The notes: generated by a model from the sequence alone, not told the origin. A stretch of 10,582 nt of DNA from UBA4615 sp035628395 (GCA_035628395.1 DASPJX010000340.1:1-10582), one strand, 5' to 3'; shown: positions 1-9,434, counted from the first letter of the stretch. Made by a program: numbers and translations.

Positions 1-1
1 C

Positions 2-439
2 ACCGCCGGCACGATGAGCGTGGCGGTCGCCGCCGGCGGCGCGAGCGACGCGCTCGGCCAGCCGAACACCGCCGGCGGCGGCTCGCAGGCCTTCGACACC
101 GCACCGCCCACCCAGCGCGTCGCCTCCTTCTCCGTCGTCGACAACGTGGGTCCGGTCCAGGGACCGATCGCGTCGGGCGGCACGACCGACGACCCCACGC
201 CCGGCATCACGCTGACCCTCGACGCGGTGCTCGGCGCGGGCGACGTGCTGACGCTGTCGCGCGGCGGCGGGCCGATCCGCACGCTGACGAGCGGCTCGAC
301 GCTGACGTTCACCGACACCCTCCCCGAGCGGGGCGGCCACCTCTACGTCGCCTCGATCACCGACGCGGCCGGCAACACCTCCGTGCTCGACCTCAACGGC
401 CCGGCCCTGGGAACGGGCTTCGGCCTGACGTACGTCTGA
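2..439 (+). CDS. C-terminal end of a large Ig-like repeat surface protein (partial)
   Basis: The reading frame is open from the left edge of the window to TGA at 437-439, so the visible 145 residues are the end of a longer protein whose start lies outside. The first 35 or so residues look like the last strands of one bacterial Ig-like module (VAVAAGGASDALG, then DTAPPT). A second module follows, with the pattern SFSVVDNVGPVQGPIASGG, TTDDPTPGITLTLD and ITDAAGNTS. Such modules are found in tandem in large secreted or cell-surface adhesins of the Bap/BapA/RTX type. The protein ends a few residues after the last module (GTGFGLTYV). I see no sortase motif, no membrane anchor and no obvious RTX nonapeptides in the visible part. 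An adhesin or biofilm role is inferred from the modules only. A calcium-binding or generic Ig-like protein is an alternative. Confidence 0.75.
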   Translation, partial: TAGTMSVAVAAGGASDALGQPNTAGGGSQAFDTAPPTQRVASFSVVDNVGPVQGPIASGGTTDDPTPGITLTLDAVLGAGDVLTLSRGGGPIRTLTSGSTLTFTDTLPERGGHLYVASITDAAGNTSVLDLNGPALGTGFGLTYV

Positions 440-442
440 TCG

Positions 443-483
443 CGGCGCCGGCCCCGGGGACGAACCGGACCGGCGCGGCGCCG
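443..483 (+). terminator. Weak possible terminator hairpin after the Ig-like protein gene
   Basis: Two copies of the self-complementary octamer CGGCGCCG (443-450 and 476-483) can pair across a 25-nt loop just after the stop codon. There is no T-tract, and in DNA this GC-rich such pairings arise by chance. The remainder of the 126-bp gap (440-565) shows no promoter hexamers that I can recognise, although a promoter for the three downstream plus-strand genes would be expected here. Confidence 0.15.
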
Positions 484-565
484 GGTCCGCTCTCCCGTCC
501 GGGCCGGCCGCGCACCGCCGCCCGTCGAGGCCCGCCGCTCCGCCCCGCCCGACCCGACCCGATCG

Positions 566-1297
566 ATGGACCTCGCCGAATACGACCGGATGGACGCCGC
601 CGAAGACCGCCTGTGGTGGTATCGGGCGCTCCACGCGAACCTCGCCGACGCCTGGGCGCGCTGCGGCGCGGGCGACGGCCCGGTGCTCGACGCCGGATGC
701 GGCACCGGCGGCTGGCTGCGCCGGCTCGCCCCGCTCGCGCCCGGACGGACGCGGATCGGGCTGGACCGCGTCGAGCGCGCCGCGCGGCGCGCCCGCGAGA
801 AGGCCGACGCGCCGGTGATCGTCGGCGACGTCGGCGCGCTGCCGTTCCCGGACGCCTGCTTCGCGGCGATCTTCTCGGCCGACGTGCTGTACCACCGCGA
901 CGTCGAGCCGCGCCGCGCGCTCGCCGAGGCGTTCCGCTGCCTCGTCCCCGGCGGGGTGCTGCTGATCAACGTGCCGGCGTTCGACTGGCTGTCGTCGTAC
1001 CACGATCGCCACGTGCACGGCGCCCGCCGCTTCACCCGCGGCCGGCTGCGGACGCTGCTGCGCGAGTCGGGCTTCTCGCCGGAATCGGTCCGCTACTGGA
1101 ACAGCCTGCTCTTCCCGCTGATGGTCGCGCGCCGGATGCGGCCCGGCGGCGCGCGCGAGGGCGCGAGCGACGTCGGGCAGCTCGCCGGCTGGCTCGACGC
1201 CTCGCTCGGCGCCGCGTGCACGGTCGAGCGCGCGATCGGGCGGCTCGGCGTGCGCTGGCCCGCCGGCGGCTCGGTGCTCGCGGTCGCGCGCAAATGA
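566..1297 (+). CDS. Class I SAM-dependent methyltransferase (Methyltransf_11 type)
   Basis: This 243-residue protein has the Rossmann-fold SAM-binding signature VLDAGCGTG at residues 40-48. The acidic residue of motif II is D67 (IGLD), and VGDVGALPF at 86-94 supplies the residue next to the adenine. A strand reading LVPGGVLLINVP at 126-137 is typical of the Methyltransf_11 family. The N-terminal stretch with EDRLWWYRALH (13-23) and the later HGARRFTRGRL segment recur, as I recall, in methyltransferases beside polyprenyl-phosphate glycosyltransferases. There are no membrane segments, so it is probably cytoplasmic. Its stop codon overlaps the start of the next glycosyltransferase gene (ATGA at 1294-1297), suggesting translational coupling and a shared pathway. 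The substrate is unknown; a sugar or glycan methylation is inferred from context. ATG 566 has no clear Shine-Dalgarno sequence. ATG 590 is an alternative start that would remove eight residues. Confidence 0.88.
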   Translation: MDLAEYDRMDAAEDRLWWYRALHANLADAWARCGAGDGPVLDAGCGTGGWLRRLAPLAPGRTRIGLDRVERAARRAREKADAPVIVGDVGALPFPDACFAAIFSADVLYHRDVEPRRALAEAFRCLVPGGVLLINVPAFDWLSSYHDRHVHGARRFTRGRLRTLLRESGFSPESVRYWNSLLFPLMVARRMRPGGAREGASDVGQLAGWLDASLGAACTVERAIGRLGVRWPAGGSVLAVARK

Positions 1298-2283
1298 GCG
1301 GGCCCTCCGACGCGCGCGGCACCGGCGGGCGCGTCGCGCTCAGCTTCGTCGTGCCGGTGTTCCGCGGCGCGCGCACGGTCGGCGCGGTCGTCGACGCGAT
1401 CGCCGGCGTGCGGATCGACGGCGGGCGCGAGGTGGTGCTGGTCAACGACGGCAGCCCCGACGACAGCGCCGAGGTCTGCCGCGCGCTGACGCGGCGCACC
1501 GACGTCGAGGTGACGCTGGTCGACCTGTCGCGCAACTTCGGCGAGCACAACGCGGTGCTCGCGGGGCTGCGCCACGCGCGCGGCGACTGGGTCGTGACCG
1601 TCGACGACGACCTGCAGAACCCGATCGAGGAGGCGGTGCGGCTGTTCGAGCACGCGCGCGCCGGCGGCTGGGACGTCGTGTACAGCCGCTATCCGGCGAA
1701 GCGCCACGCCGCGTGGCGCAATCTCGGCAGCCGCTTCGCCAACCGCGTGTCCGACTGGCTGCTCGACAAGCCGCGCGGGCTCTACCTGTCGAGCTTCCGG
1801 TGCGTCAGCCGGTTCGTCGTCGACCACGTGGTGCGCTACGACGGGCCCTTCCCCTACGTCGACGGGCTGATCCTGCAGGCGGCCGGACGGATCGACTCGA
1901 TCGAGGTCGCGCACCGGGCGCGCGAGCAGGGACGCAGCGGCTACACGCTGCGCAAGCTGGTGCGGCTGTGGCTGAACCTCTTCGTCAACTTCTCGATCAA
2001 GCCGCTGCGCGTCGCGACGGCGACGGGCCTCGCCTGCACGGCCCTCGGCGCGCTGGGCACCCTCGGCGTCGTCGTCGAGGCGCTGCGCGGCCAGACGCCG
2101 CCCGGCTGGGCCTCGCTCGCCGCGATCACGCTCGTGCTCGCCGGGCTCGAGATGGTGATGCTCGGCGTCTTCGGCGAGTACCTCGGCACGCTGGTGCTCA
2201 CCGCGAACCGGCGCCCGCAGTCGGTGGTGCGCGAGGTCGTGGGCCCGGCCGCGGCGCCCGACGCGTCGGAGCGCCCGCGATGA
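1294..2283 (+). CDS. Polyprenyl-phosphate glycosyltransferase, GT2 family (ArnC/GtrB-like)
   Basis: The 329-residue protein has an N-terminal GT-A catalytic domain followed by two membrane helices. It shows SFVVPVF (17-23), VNDGSPDDS (50-58), the block SRNFGEHNAVLAG (79-91) and the metal/nucleotide-binding DDDLQNP (104-110). The last two blocks closely resemble E. coli ArnC (RNYGQHSAIMAG and DADLQNP, from memory). The segment GRSGYTLRKL with SIKPLR (213-239) precedes TM helices at about 241-264 and 273-298, and the helix end carries GEYLG (294-298), a mark of DPM1/GtrB/ArnC enzymes. These enzymes transfer a sugar from a nucleotide donor to undecaprenyl phosphate on the cytoplasmic face of the inner membrane. 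It is coupled to both neighbours by 4-bp ATGA overlaps. The family is secure, but the sugar transferred is not known. ATG 1294 is chosen for the overlap and because it falls just before the catalytic domain. Confidence 0.92.
   Translation: MSGPSDARGTGGRVALSFVVPVFRGARTVGAVVDAIAGVRIDGGREVVLVNDGSPDDSAEVCRALTRRTDVEVTLVDLSRNFGEHNAVLAGLRHARGDWVVTVDDDLQNPIEEAVRLFEHARAGGWDVVYSRYPAKRHAAWRNLGSRFANRVSDWLLDKPRGLYLSSFRCVSRFVVDHVVRYDGPFPYVDGLILQAAGRIDSIEVAHRAREQGRSGYTLRKLVRLWLNLFVNFSIKPLRVATATGLACTALGALGTLGVVVEALRGQTPPGWASLAAITLVLAGLEMVMLGVFGEYLGTLVLTANRRPQSVVREVVGPAAAPDASERPR
2268..2271 (+). promoter_or_regulatory. Shine-Dalgarno GGAG for the SMR gene
   Basis: GGAG lies 8 nt before ATG 2280, inside the last codons of the glycosyltransferase gene. 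It supports the overlapping start and independent or coupled re-initiation. Confidence 0.6.
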
Positions 2284-2615
2284 GCACGCACCATCTCGCG
2301 CTCGTCGCCGCGGTGCTCGGCGGCGTCGTCGGCCAGCTGCTGCTGAAGACCGGATCGGTCGGCGCCGAGAGCCTGTGGACGCAGCTGTCGCGCCCGTCCA
2401 CGCTGCTCGGGCTCGCCTGCTACGGCGGCTCGGCGATCGCCTACCTCGTCGCGCTGCAGCGCATCCCGGTGTCGACCGCGTTCCCGAGCGTCGCGCTCAG
2501 CTACGTCGTGATCGCGGTGCTGGGCGCGCTGCTGTGGGCCGAGCCGCTCGGCTGGTCGAAGGCGGGCGGCATCGCGCTGATCTGCGCGGGCGTGGCGCTG
2601 CTCTACCGCGGCTGA
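2280..2615 (+). CDS. Small SMR/EamA-family membrane protein, ArnE-like flippase subunit
   Basis: This 111-residue protein has four predicted membrane helices, at roughly 6-22, 42-60, 66-86 and 92-109, the size and layout of the SMR family. It has GQLLLK (18-23) at the end of helix 1, ALQRIPVSTAFP (58-69), then WAEPLGWSKAGGIALI (86-101). The last two resemble E. coli ArnE (LQNVPVGIAYP and WHEPV, from memory). The position of EmrE Glu14, essential for proton-coupled drug export, aligns by eye with Gly14 or Gly15 here, so drug efflux is unlikely. ArnE and ArnF together flip undecaprenyl-phosphate-aminoarabinose across the inner membrane. By analogy this protein would help flip the lipid-linked sugar made by the preceding gene. 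Only one subunit is encoded here, so it may work as a homodimer. Its 3' end overlaps the convergent aminotransferase gene by 13 bp. Confidence 0.85.
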   Translation: MSTHHLALVAAVLGGVVGQLLLKTGSVGAESLWTQLSRPSTLLGLACYGGSAIAYLVALQRIPVSTAFPSVALSYVVIAVLGALLWAEPLGWSKAGGIALICAGVALLYRG

Positions 2616-3766
2616 GCGGCCGCGCGCACCGCCTCGCACGCGCGCTCGACGTCGGCGTCGGGCAGCTGCGGGTACATCGGCAGGCTGAGCACGGTGTCGG
2701 CGAGGCGCTCGGTGCGCGCGAGCCCGACGGGCCCGCCCGACAGCTCCCGGTACGCGGGCTGGCGATGCACGGGCACCGGATAGTGGATCGCGGTGCCGAT
2801 GCCCGCGGCGGCGAGCCGCTCGCGCAGCGCGTCGCGCGCGTCGGGCGCGTCGCAGCGCACGACGAACTGGTGCCAGGCGTGGCCGCAGCCGGCGATCCGC
2901 GGCGGCAGCGCGAGCCCGGTGCCGGCGAGCGCCGCGAGATAGCGCGACGCGATCGACGCGCGCCGTCGGTTGTCGTCGTCGAGGTGCTCGAGCCCGACCC
3001 GCAGCACCGCCGCCTGCAGCTCGTGCAGCCGGCTGTTCGCGCCGCGCGACTCGCTGATCCGCCGGGCGTCGGTCCAGCCGTACTGCCGCAGCGCCCGCAC
3101 GCGCGCCGCGACGGCCGCGTCGTCGGTGACGACCATGCCGCCGTCGCCCAGCGAGCCGAGGTTCTTCGTCGGATAGAAGCTGAACGCCGCCGCGCCGCCG
3201 AACGCGCCGACCCGCCGGCCGTCGAGCGTCGCGCCGTGCGCCTGCGCGCAGTCCTCGACGAGCGCCGCGCCGTGGCGGCGCGCGAGCCCCGCGATCGCGC
3301 CGAGGTCGGCGGGCTGGCCGTAGAGGTGGACGACGACGACCGCGGCGACCGGCGCGGCGGCGAGCACCGCCTCCAGCGCCGCGGGGTCCATCGTGCAGCG
3401 CTCGGCGTCGACGTCGACGAGCACCGGCGTCGCGCCGATCGACGCGATCGCGGCCACCGTCGCGACGGCGGTGTGCGAGACCGTCGCGACGCGGTCGCCC
3501 GGGCCGACGCCGAGCGCCCGCAGCGCGAGCGACAGCGCGTCGGTCCCGTTGGCCACGCCGATCCCGTGCGCGACGCCGATCCAGGCGGCGAACTCGCGCT
3601 CGAACGCCGCGACCTCGTCGCCGAGCACGTAGAGGCCGCGCGCCGCGACCGCGGCGATCGCCGCGTCGATCCGCGCGCGCCGCTCGCGGTAGGCCGCGCC
3701 GGGGTCGGCCTGCAGGACCGGCCGCGGCGACGCGGCGCCGTCGGCGGCGGGTGCGGGGCCGCTCAC
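2603..3766 (-). CDS. DegT/DnrJ/EryC1/StrS-family PLP-dependent sugar aminotransferase
   Basis: The 387-residue length is usual for the family. Visible marks are GLYVLGDEVAAFE (44-56), the cofactor-phosphate region NGTDALSLALRAL (73-85), DVD (118-120), VHLYGQPADL (146-155), EDCAQAHGA (171-179) and SFYPTKNLG (196-204), where K201 is the Schiff-base lysine. NSRLHELQAA, HYPVPVHRQPAY and LSLPMYPQL complete the EryC1-like pattern. These enzymes transaminate keto-sugar nucleotides, usually with glutamate as amino donor. The detailed pattern is closer to dTDP-3-keto-6-deoxyhexose transaminases (FdtB/QdtB/DesV type) than to ArnB, but I would not fix the substrate from this. GTG 3766 is chosen because it forms a GTGA overlap with the stop of the upstream epimerase gene and has a GGAG 8 nt upstream; a start further upstream would run into that gene. 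It probably makes the amino group of the sugar used by the neighbouring glycosyltransferases. Confidence 0.92.
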   Translation of the reverse strand: MSGPAPAADGAASPRPVLQADPGAAYRERRARIDAAIAAVAARGLYVLGDEVAAFEREFAAWIGVAHGIGVANGTDALSLALRALGVGPGDRVATVSHTAVATVAAIASIGATPVLVDVDAERCTMDPAALEAVLAAAPVAAVVVVHLYGQPADLGAIAGLARRHGAALVEDCAQAHGATLDGRRVGAFGGAAAFSFYPTKNLGSLGDGGMVVTDDAAVAARVRALRQYGWTDARRISESRGANSRLHELQAAVLRVGLEHLDDDNRRRASIASRYLAALAGTGLALPPRIAGCGHAWHQFVVRCDAPDARDALRERLAAAGIGTAIHYPVPVHRQPAYRELSGGPVGLARTERLADTVLSLPMYPQLPDADVERACEAVRAAAQPR

Positions 3767-4764
3767 GCGTAGCGCTCCAGGTGCTCGCGGAAGTACGCGA
3801 GCGTGCGGGCGAGCCCGTCCTCGAGCCCGACCCGGGGCGCCCAGCCGGTCGCCTCGCGGAAGCGCCGGTCGTCGGCGTGGTAGTCGCCGATGTCGATCCT
3901 GCGGCGCGAGGCCGGATACTCGACGACGCGGAAGCCGCCGCGCCCGGCCGTGCGCACCAGCGCCTCGGCGAGCGCCGCGAGCGAGACCGGCGGCGAGCCG
4001 CCGACGTTGTACGTCGCACCCTCCAGCCCGGGCGAGGCCGCGCGCAGCAGCGCCTCGACGACGTCGTCGACGTACGCGAGGTCGCGCAGCTGCCCGCCGC
4101 CCCACACCTCGAACGGCTCGTCGCGCAGCACGCTGCGGATCCACTGGCCGACGAACATCTGGCGCGCGTCGCGGATCCGCATCCGGGGGCCGTAGGTGTT
4201 GGTCAGCCTCAGCGCGCAGCCGCCCAGCCCGTGCACGCGGCGGTAGACCGTCAGGTGCCCCTCGGCGGCGAGCTTGTGCACCCCGTTGACGTCGACCGGA
4301 TCGGTCGGATGCGACTCGTCGACCGGCAGCGTGCGGGGCACGCCGTAGATCTGCCGCGTGCTCGCGAAGACGATCCTCGCGCGGGGCGCGTGCCGCCGGC
4401 AGGCCTCGAGCAGGTTGAGCTGCCCCTGCACGTTGATCGACAGGTCCTCGAGCGGATCGGTCATCGACTCGGCGTGGCTCGTCTGGGCGGCCAGGTTGTA
4501 CACCGTCGCCTGCCCCTCGACCAGCGCGGGCAGCGCCCGGGCGTCGCGCAGGTCCGCCCTCGACACCGTCACCCGCGCCGAGACGCCGTGGAGGTTGAAG
4601 GGCTCGCCGCCGCCGCCCGGCAGCAGCGCGTCGACGACCCGGACCCGCGCGCCCAGCGCGTCGAGCCGGTGCACGAGGTTGGAGCCGATGAAGCCGGCGC
4701 CTCCGGCGACCAGCACCGGCCGGTCGACCCAGGCGTCCGTCGTCGCGAGCGCGCTCGTGTCCAT
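3763..4764 (-). CDS. Extended SDR NAD(P)-dependent sugar-nucleotide epimerase/dehydratase
   Basis: This 333-residue protein has the Rossmann dinucleotide motif GGAGFIG at 21-27. An acidic D45 ends strand 2 (RVVDAL), suggesting NAD over NADP. YNLAAQTSHAES (89-100), FASTRQIYG (133-141) and RLTNTYGPR follow, as in GalE/RmlB-like extended SDRs. The usual catalytic YxxxK reads N160-G-V-H-K164, so the Tyr is replaced by Asn. I recall relatives with a similar VNGINK segment, so this may be a subfamily trait rather than damage. The rest of the protein looks intact, with NVGG and a normal C-terminal substrate domain. It is probably cytoplasmic and acts on a nucleotide sugar before or beside the aminotransferase, whose start overlaps its stop (GTGA, 3763-3766). 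The exact reaction is not assignable. ATG 4764 gives a normal N-terminus, without a strong Shine-Dalgarno. Confidence 0.88.
   Translation of the reverse strand: MDTSALATTDAWVDRPVLVAGGAGFIGSNLVHRLDALGARVRVVDALLPGGGGEPFNLHGVSARVTVSRADLRDARALPALVEGQATVYNLAAQTSHAESMTDPLEDLSINVQGQLNLLEACRRHAPRARIVFASTRQIYGVPRTLPVDESHPTDPVDVNGVHKLAAEGHLTVYRRVHGLGGCALRLTNTYGPRMRIRDARQMFVGQWIRSVLRDEPFEVWGGGQLRDLAYVDDVVEALLRAASPGLEGATYNVGGSPPVSLAALAEALVRTAGRGGFRVVEYPASRRRIDIGDYHADDRRFREATGWAPRVGLEDGLARTLAYFREHLERYA
3775..3778 (-). promoter_or_regulatory. Shine-Dalgarno GGAG deciding the GTG start of the aminotransferase
   Basis: On the minus strand GGAG lies 8 nt upstream of GTG 3766, inside the last codons of the SDR gene. 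Together with the 4-bp overlap it favours this non-ATG start. Confidence 0.6.
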
Positions 4765-4813
4765 GCCCGGCGGAGCATAGCCGGCCGCCCCGCTTCGCCC
4801 TATCGGAGGGGGT

Positions 4814-4825
4814 CGCGCCGGCGCG
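4814..4825 (-). terminator. 12-bp GC palindrome after the GT-C gene, function unclear
   Basis: CGCGCCGGCGCG is a perfect palindrome starting 7 bp past the stop codon of the GT-C gene, flanked by two G-rich CGGAGGGG copies (plus-strand sense). It lies in the 67-bp gap before the SDR gene. It has no T-tract and no hairpin loop of its own, so it may be chance in GC-rich DNA. I see no convincing promoter in the gap either. Confidence 0.15.
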
Positions 4826-4831
4826 GAGGGG

Positions 4832-6394
4832 TCAGTGCCGCGCGACCTGCGTCGCGTGCGTGCGGCCGCCCCGCTCGATCCGGCTGCCCGGGACCGCCTG
4901 CAGGCGTCCGTCGGAGGCGCGCAGCACGTCGTCGAGATCGGCGCGCTGGCCGTCGTCGCCGGTCAGCACCCAGTCGCGGCCCGCGCCGGTCCCGAGGTCG
5001 GCGGGTCCGATCGGGGTCGGCCGGTTGCAGCCCAGGTCGAGACGCTGGGGGTTCCTGAACCGCCGCTGCGGGCCGGCGTCGAGCCACAGGCCGGGCGCGT
5101 CGCGCAGCGCGCCCGTCGCGTAGTGGCGATGCACGCAGGCGACCTCCGGATCGAGGAACACGATCCGGTCGCCCGGCTCGAGACGTGCGCCGAGCTCGCG
5201 CAGCACGTCGGACCACGGTCGCTGCGACGGGCGGGATTCCAGGTACGCGCCGCTCGACGCCGCGATCGCGACCAGCAGCGCGATCGACACGACGCGCAGC
5301 GGCACCGACCGCCAGTCGGCGCGGGCCGCGGCGCAGCCCACGAGGATCGAGGCCGGCAGCAGCAGCCACAGCGCGGTCCGGTGCAGCAGCACCGGCTGCA
5401 CGACGTCGGCGGCGACCAGCGCGAGCGCGCCGACCGCGGGCAGCACGACGCCGACGGAGACGATGCCCGGGTGCCCGCGCGATCGCCATGCCGAGGCGAC
5501 GATCACCGCGTACAGCAGCGCCGCGATCGGCCCCGACACCCGGTAGCCCCAGTGCATCTGCCCGAGCACCAGCTGGCGCGCGACGCGGCTCAGCGTCACC
5601 GGATCGAGCGACGACGGGATCCACGCGAGGCCCGCGCTGTTGGTCGCCAGCACGCCGGCCATCGACAGCAGCTGCGGCACGCAGAGCACCGCGAGCGCCG
5701 CGCAGGCGAGCGCCCAGACGAGGAGCCCGCGCCCGCCGGCGCGCGAGGCGACGACCGCGTGCAGCCCCGCCGCGGCGAGGCCGGCGTGGAACGCGAACGA
5801 GGTCGAGTGCGTGTAGAACGCCGCCGCCGCGACGAGCACGATCGTCGCGATCCGCGCCGCCGTCCGCGCGCCGCCGCCGGCCGCGCCGGAGCGGCGGTCG
5901 GCGACCAGCCCCGCGAGCGCCGCCAGCGCGATCGAGATCCACACGAGCTGCAGCGCGTACGGGCGGATCTCGACCGCGTACTCGAGGCCGAGCGTGGGCA
6001 GCAGCACCACGAGCGCCGCGGCGGCGCCCGCGCGCGGGCCGGCGAGGATGCGGGCCGCCCGGTGGACGAAGACGGTCGAGACGGCGGTCAGCGCCACCGA
6101 CAGCAGGCGCGCGGCCTGCTCGCCGTCGCCGAAGACCCGCTGCCAGGCCCAGAGCGTCGAGTAGTAGAGCGGCGGGCTCGACTCGAGCCGCCAGCCCTCG
6201 GTCCACAGGTGCGCGAGCGGGAGCCGCGCGTGGTACAGCGAGAACGCCTCGTCGATCCAGAGCGCGGGCACCGACGCGAGCTGCGCCCGCACGACGAGCA
6301 GCGCGCCGCAGCAGGCGAGCAGCCAGGCGACGACCGGGTCGCGCACGCCGGCGGACCCCGGCGCGATCGCCGTCGACCGGATCGACGCCGTCAC
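4832..6394 (-). CDS. GT-C fold membrane glycosyltransferase (GT39/ArnT-like, PMT_2 type)
   Basis: The 520-residue protein has about ten hydrophobic helices, starting near residue 20, and a soluble C-terminal part from about residue 385. The first periplasmic loop contains the acidic pair D48-E49 in LWIDEAFSL, the expected catalytic site of GT-C enzymes. ESSPPLYY (71-78) and EIRPYAL follow, both typical of PMT_2/ArnT relatives. The C-terminal domain (WSDVLRELG, GDRIVFLDPE) looks like the periplasmic domain of this group. These enzymes take a sugar from a polyprenyl-phosphate carrier and attach it to an acceptor on the periplasmic side. The lipid-linked sugar could come from the GT2 and SMR proteins encoded at 1294-2615. 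The acceptor (lipid A, O antigen, glycoprotein) cannot be told. The start is GTG 6394 with only a weak purine stretch upstream, so the first 15 or so residues are uncertain. It follows rpoD on the same strand after 169 bp. Confidence 0.88.
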   Translation of the reverse strand: MTASIRSTAIAPGSAGVRDPVVAWLLACCGALLVVRAQLASVPALWIDEAFSLYHARLPLAHLWTEGWRLESSPPLYYSTLWAWQRVFGDGEQAARLLSVALTAVSTVFVHRAARILAGPRAGAAAALVVLLPTLGLEYAVEIRPYALQLVWISIALAALAGLVADRRSGAAGGGARTAARIATIVLVAAAAFYTHSTSFAFHAGLAAAGLHAVVASRAGGRGLLVWALACAALAVLCVPQLLSMAGVLATNSAGLAWIPSSLDPVTLSRVARQLVLGQMHWGYRVSGPIAALLYAVIVASAWRSRGHPGIVSVGVVLPAVGALALVAADVVQPVLLHRTALWLLLPASILVGCAAARADWRSVPLRVVSIALLVAIAASSGAYLESRPSQRPWSDVLRELGARLEPGDRIVFLDPEVACVHRHYATGALRDAPGLWLDAGPQRRFRNPQRLDLGCNRPTPIGPADLGTGAGRDWVLTGDDGQRADLDDVLRASDGRLQAVPGSRIERGGRTHATQVARH

Positions 6395-6457
6395 GACGCG
6401 CCCGTCCGCCGGGCGGGCGCGCAGGCGGGCGCGCTTCGGGCCGCCCCGCCGGGCCTC

Positions 6458-6503
6458 GGACCGCGACGGTCCGCGTCGCGGCTCGCGACGGCGCCGCGAG
6501 CCG
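6458..6503 (-). terminator. Two adjacent hairpins downstream of rpoD, possible terminator
   Basis: The 169-bp gap between rpoD and the GT-C gene holds two compact inverted repeats. GGACCG (6458-6463) pairs with CGGTCC (6467-6472) around a CGA loop. CGGCTCGCG (6479-6487) pairs with CGCGAGCCG (6495-6503) around a 7-nt loop. On the minus strand they would form in the transcript 61 to 106 nt after the rpoD stop codon. No T-tract follows, so an intrinsic terminator is doubtful. The same gap has an 11-bp direct repeat, CGGACCGCGAC, at 6457-6467 and 6517-6527. I see no tRNA in the gap. Confidence 0.3.
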
Positions 6504-6563
6504 GCGCGCCGGGCGCCGGACCGCGACCGCCCGCGCCGCCCGCCGCGCGGGCGCCCCGGGCGA

Positions 6564-9398
<2,835 letters not shown>

Positions 9399-9404
9399 AA
9401 CCGG

Positions 9405-9409
9405 TCCTC
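9405..9409 (-). promoter_or_regulatory. Shine-Dalgarno GAGGA deciding the GTG start of rpoD
   Basis: GAGGA on the minus strand lies 6 nt before GTG 9398 but 21 nt before ATG 9383. It therefore favours the GTG start. Confidence 0.7.
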
Positions 9410-9434
9410 GATGGGTAGATCGGGAAAACCTTTT

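Noticed and set aside
2280..2615. Multidrug efflux SMR transporter
   Set aside because: The helix-1 Glu is missing, the sequence resembles ArnE, and the gene is coupled to a polyprenyl-phosphate glycosyltransferase.
1941..4019. A 692-codon minus-strand frame across the GT2, SMR and aminotransferase genes
   Set aside because: It is Arg/Ala-rich, spans several real genes on both strands and has no motif of its own.
2375..5058. Long plus-strand frames opposite the aminotransferase and SDR genes (2375-3772 and 3751-5058)
   Set aside because: They are shadows of well-supported minus-strand enzymes with intact catalytic or cofactor motifs. Their own products have no domain resemblance.
6395..6563. 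tRNA gene downstream of rpoD, looked for because gaps beside core genes often hold one
   Set aside because: No T-loop consensus or cloverleaf arms could be found in the gap.
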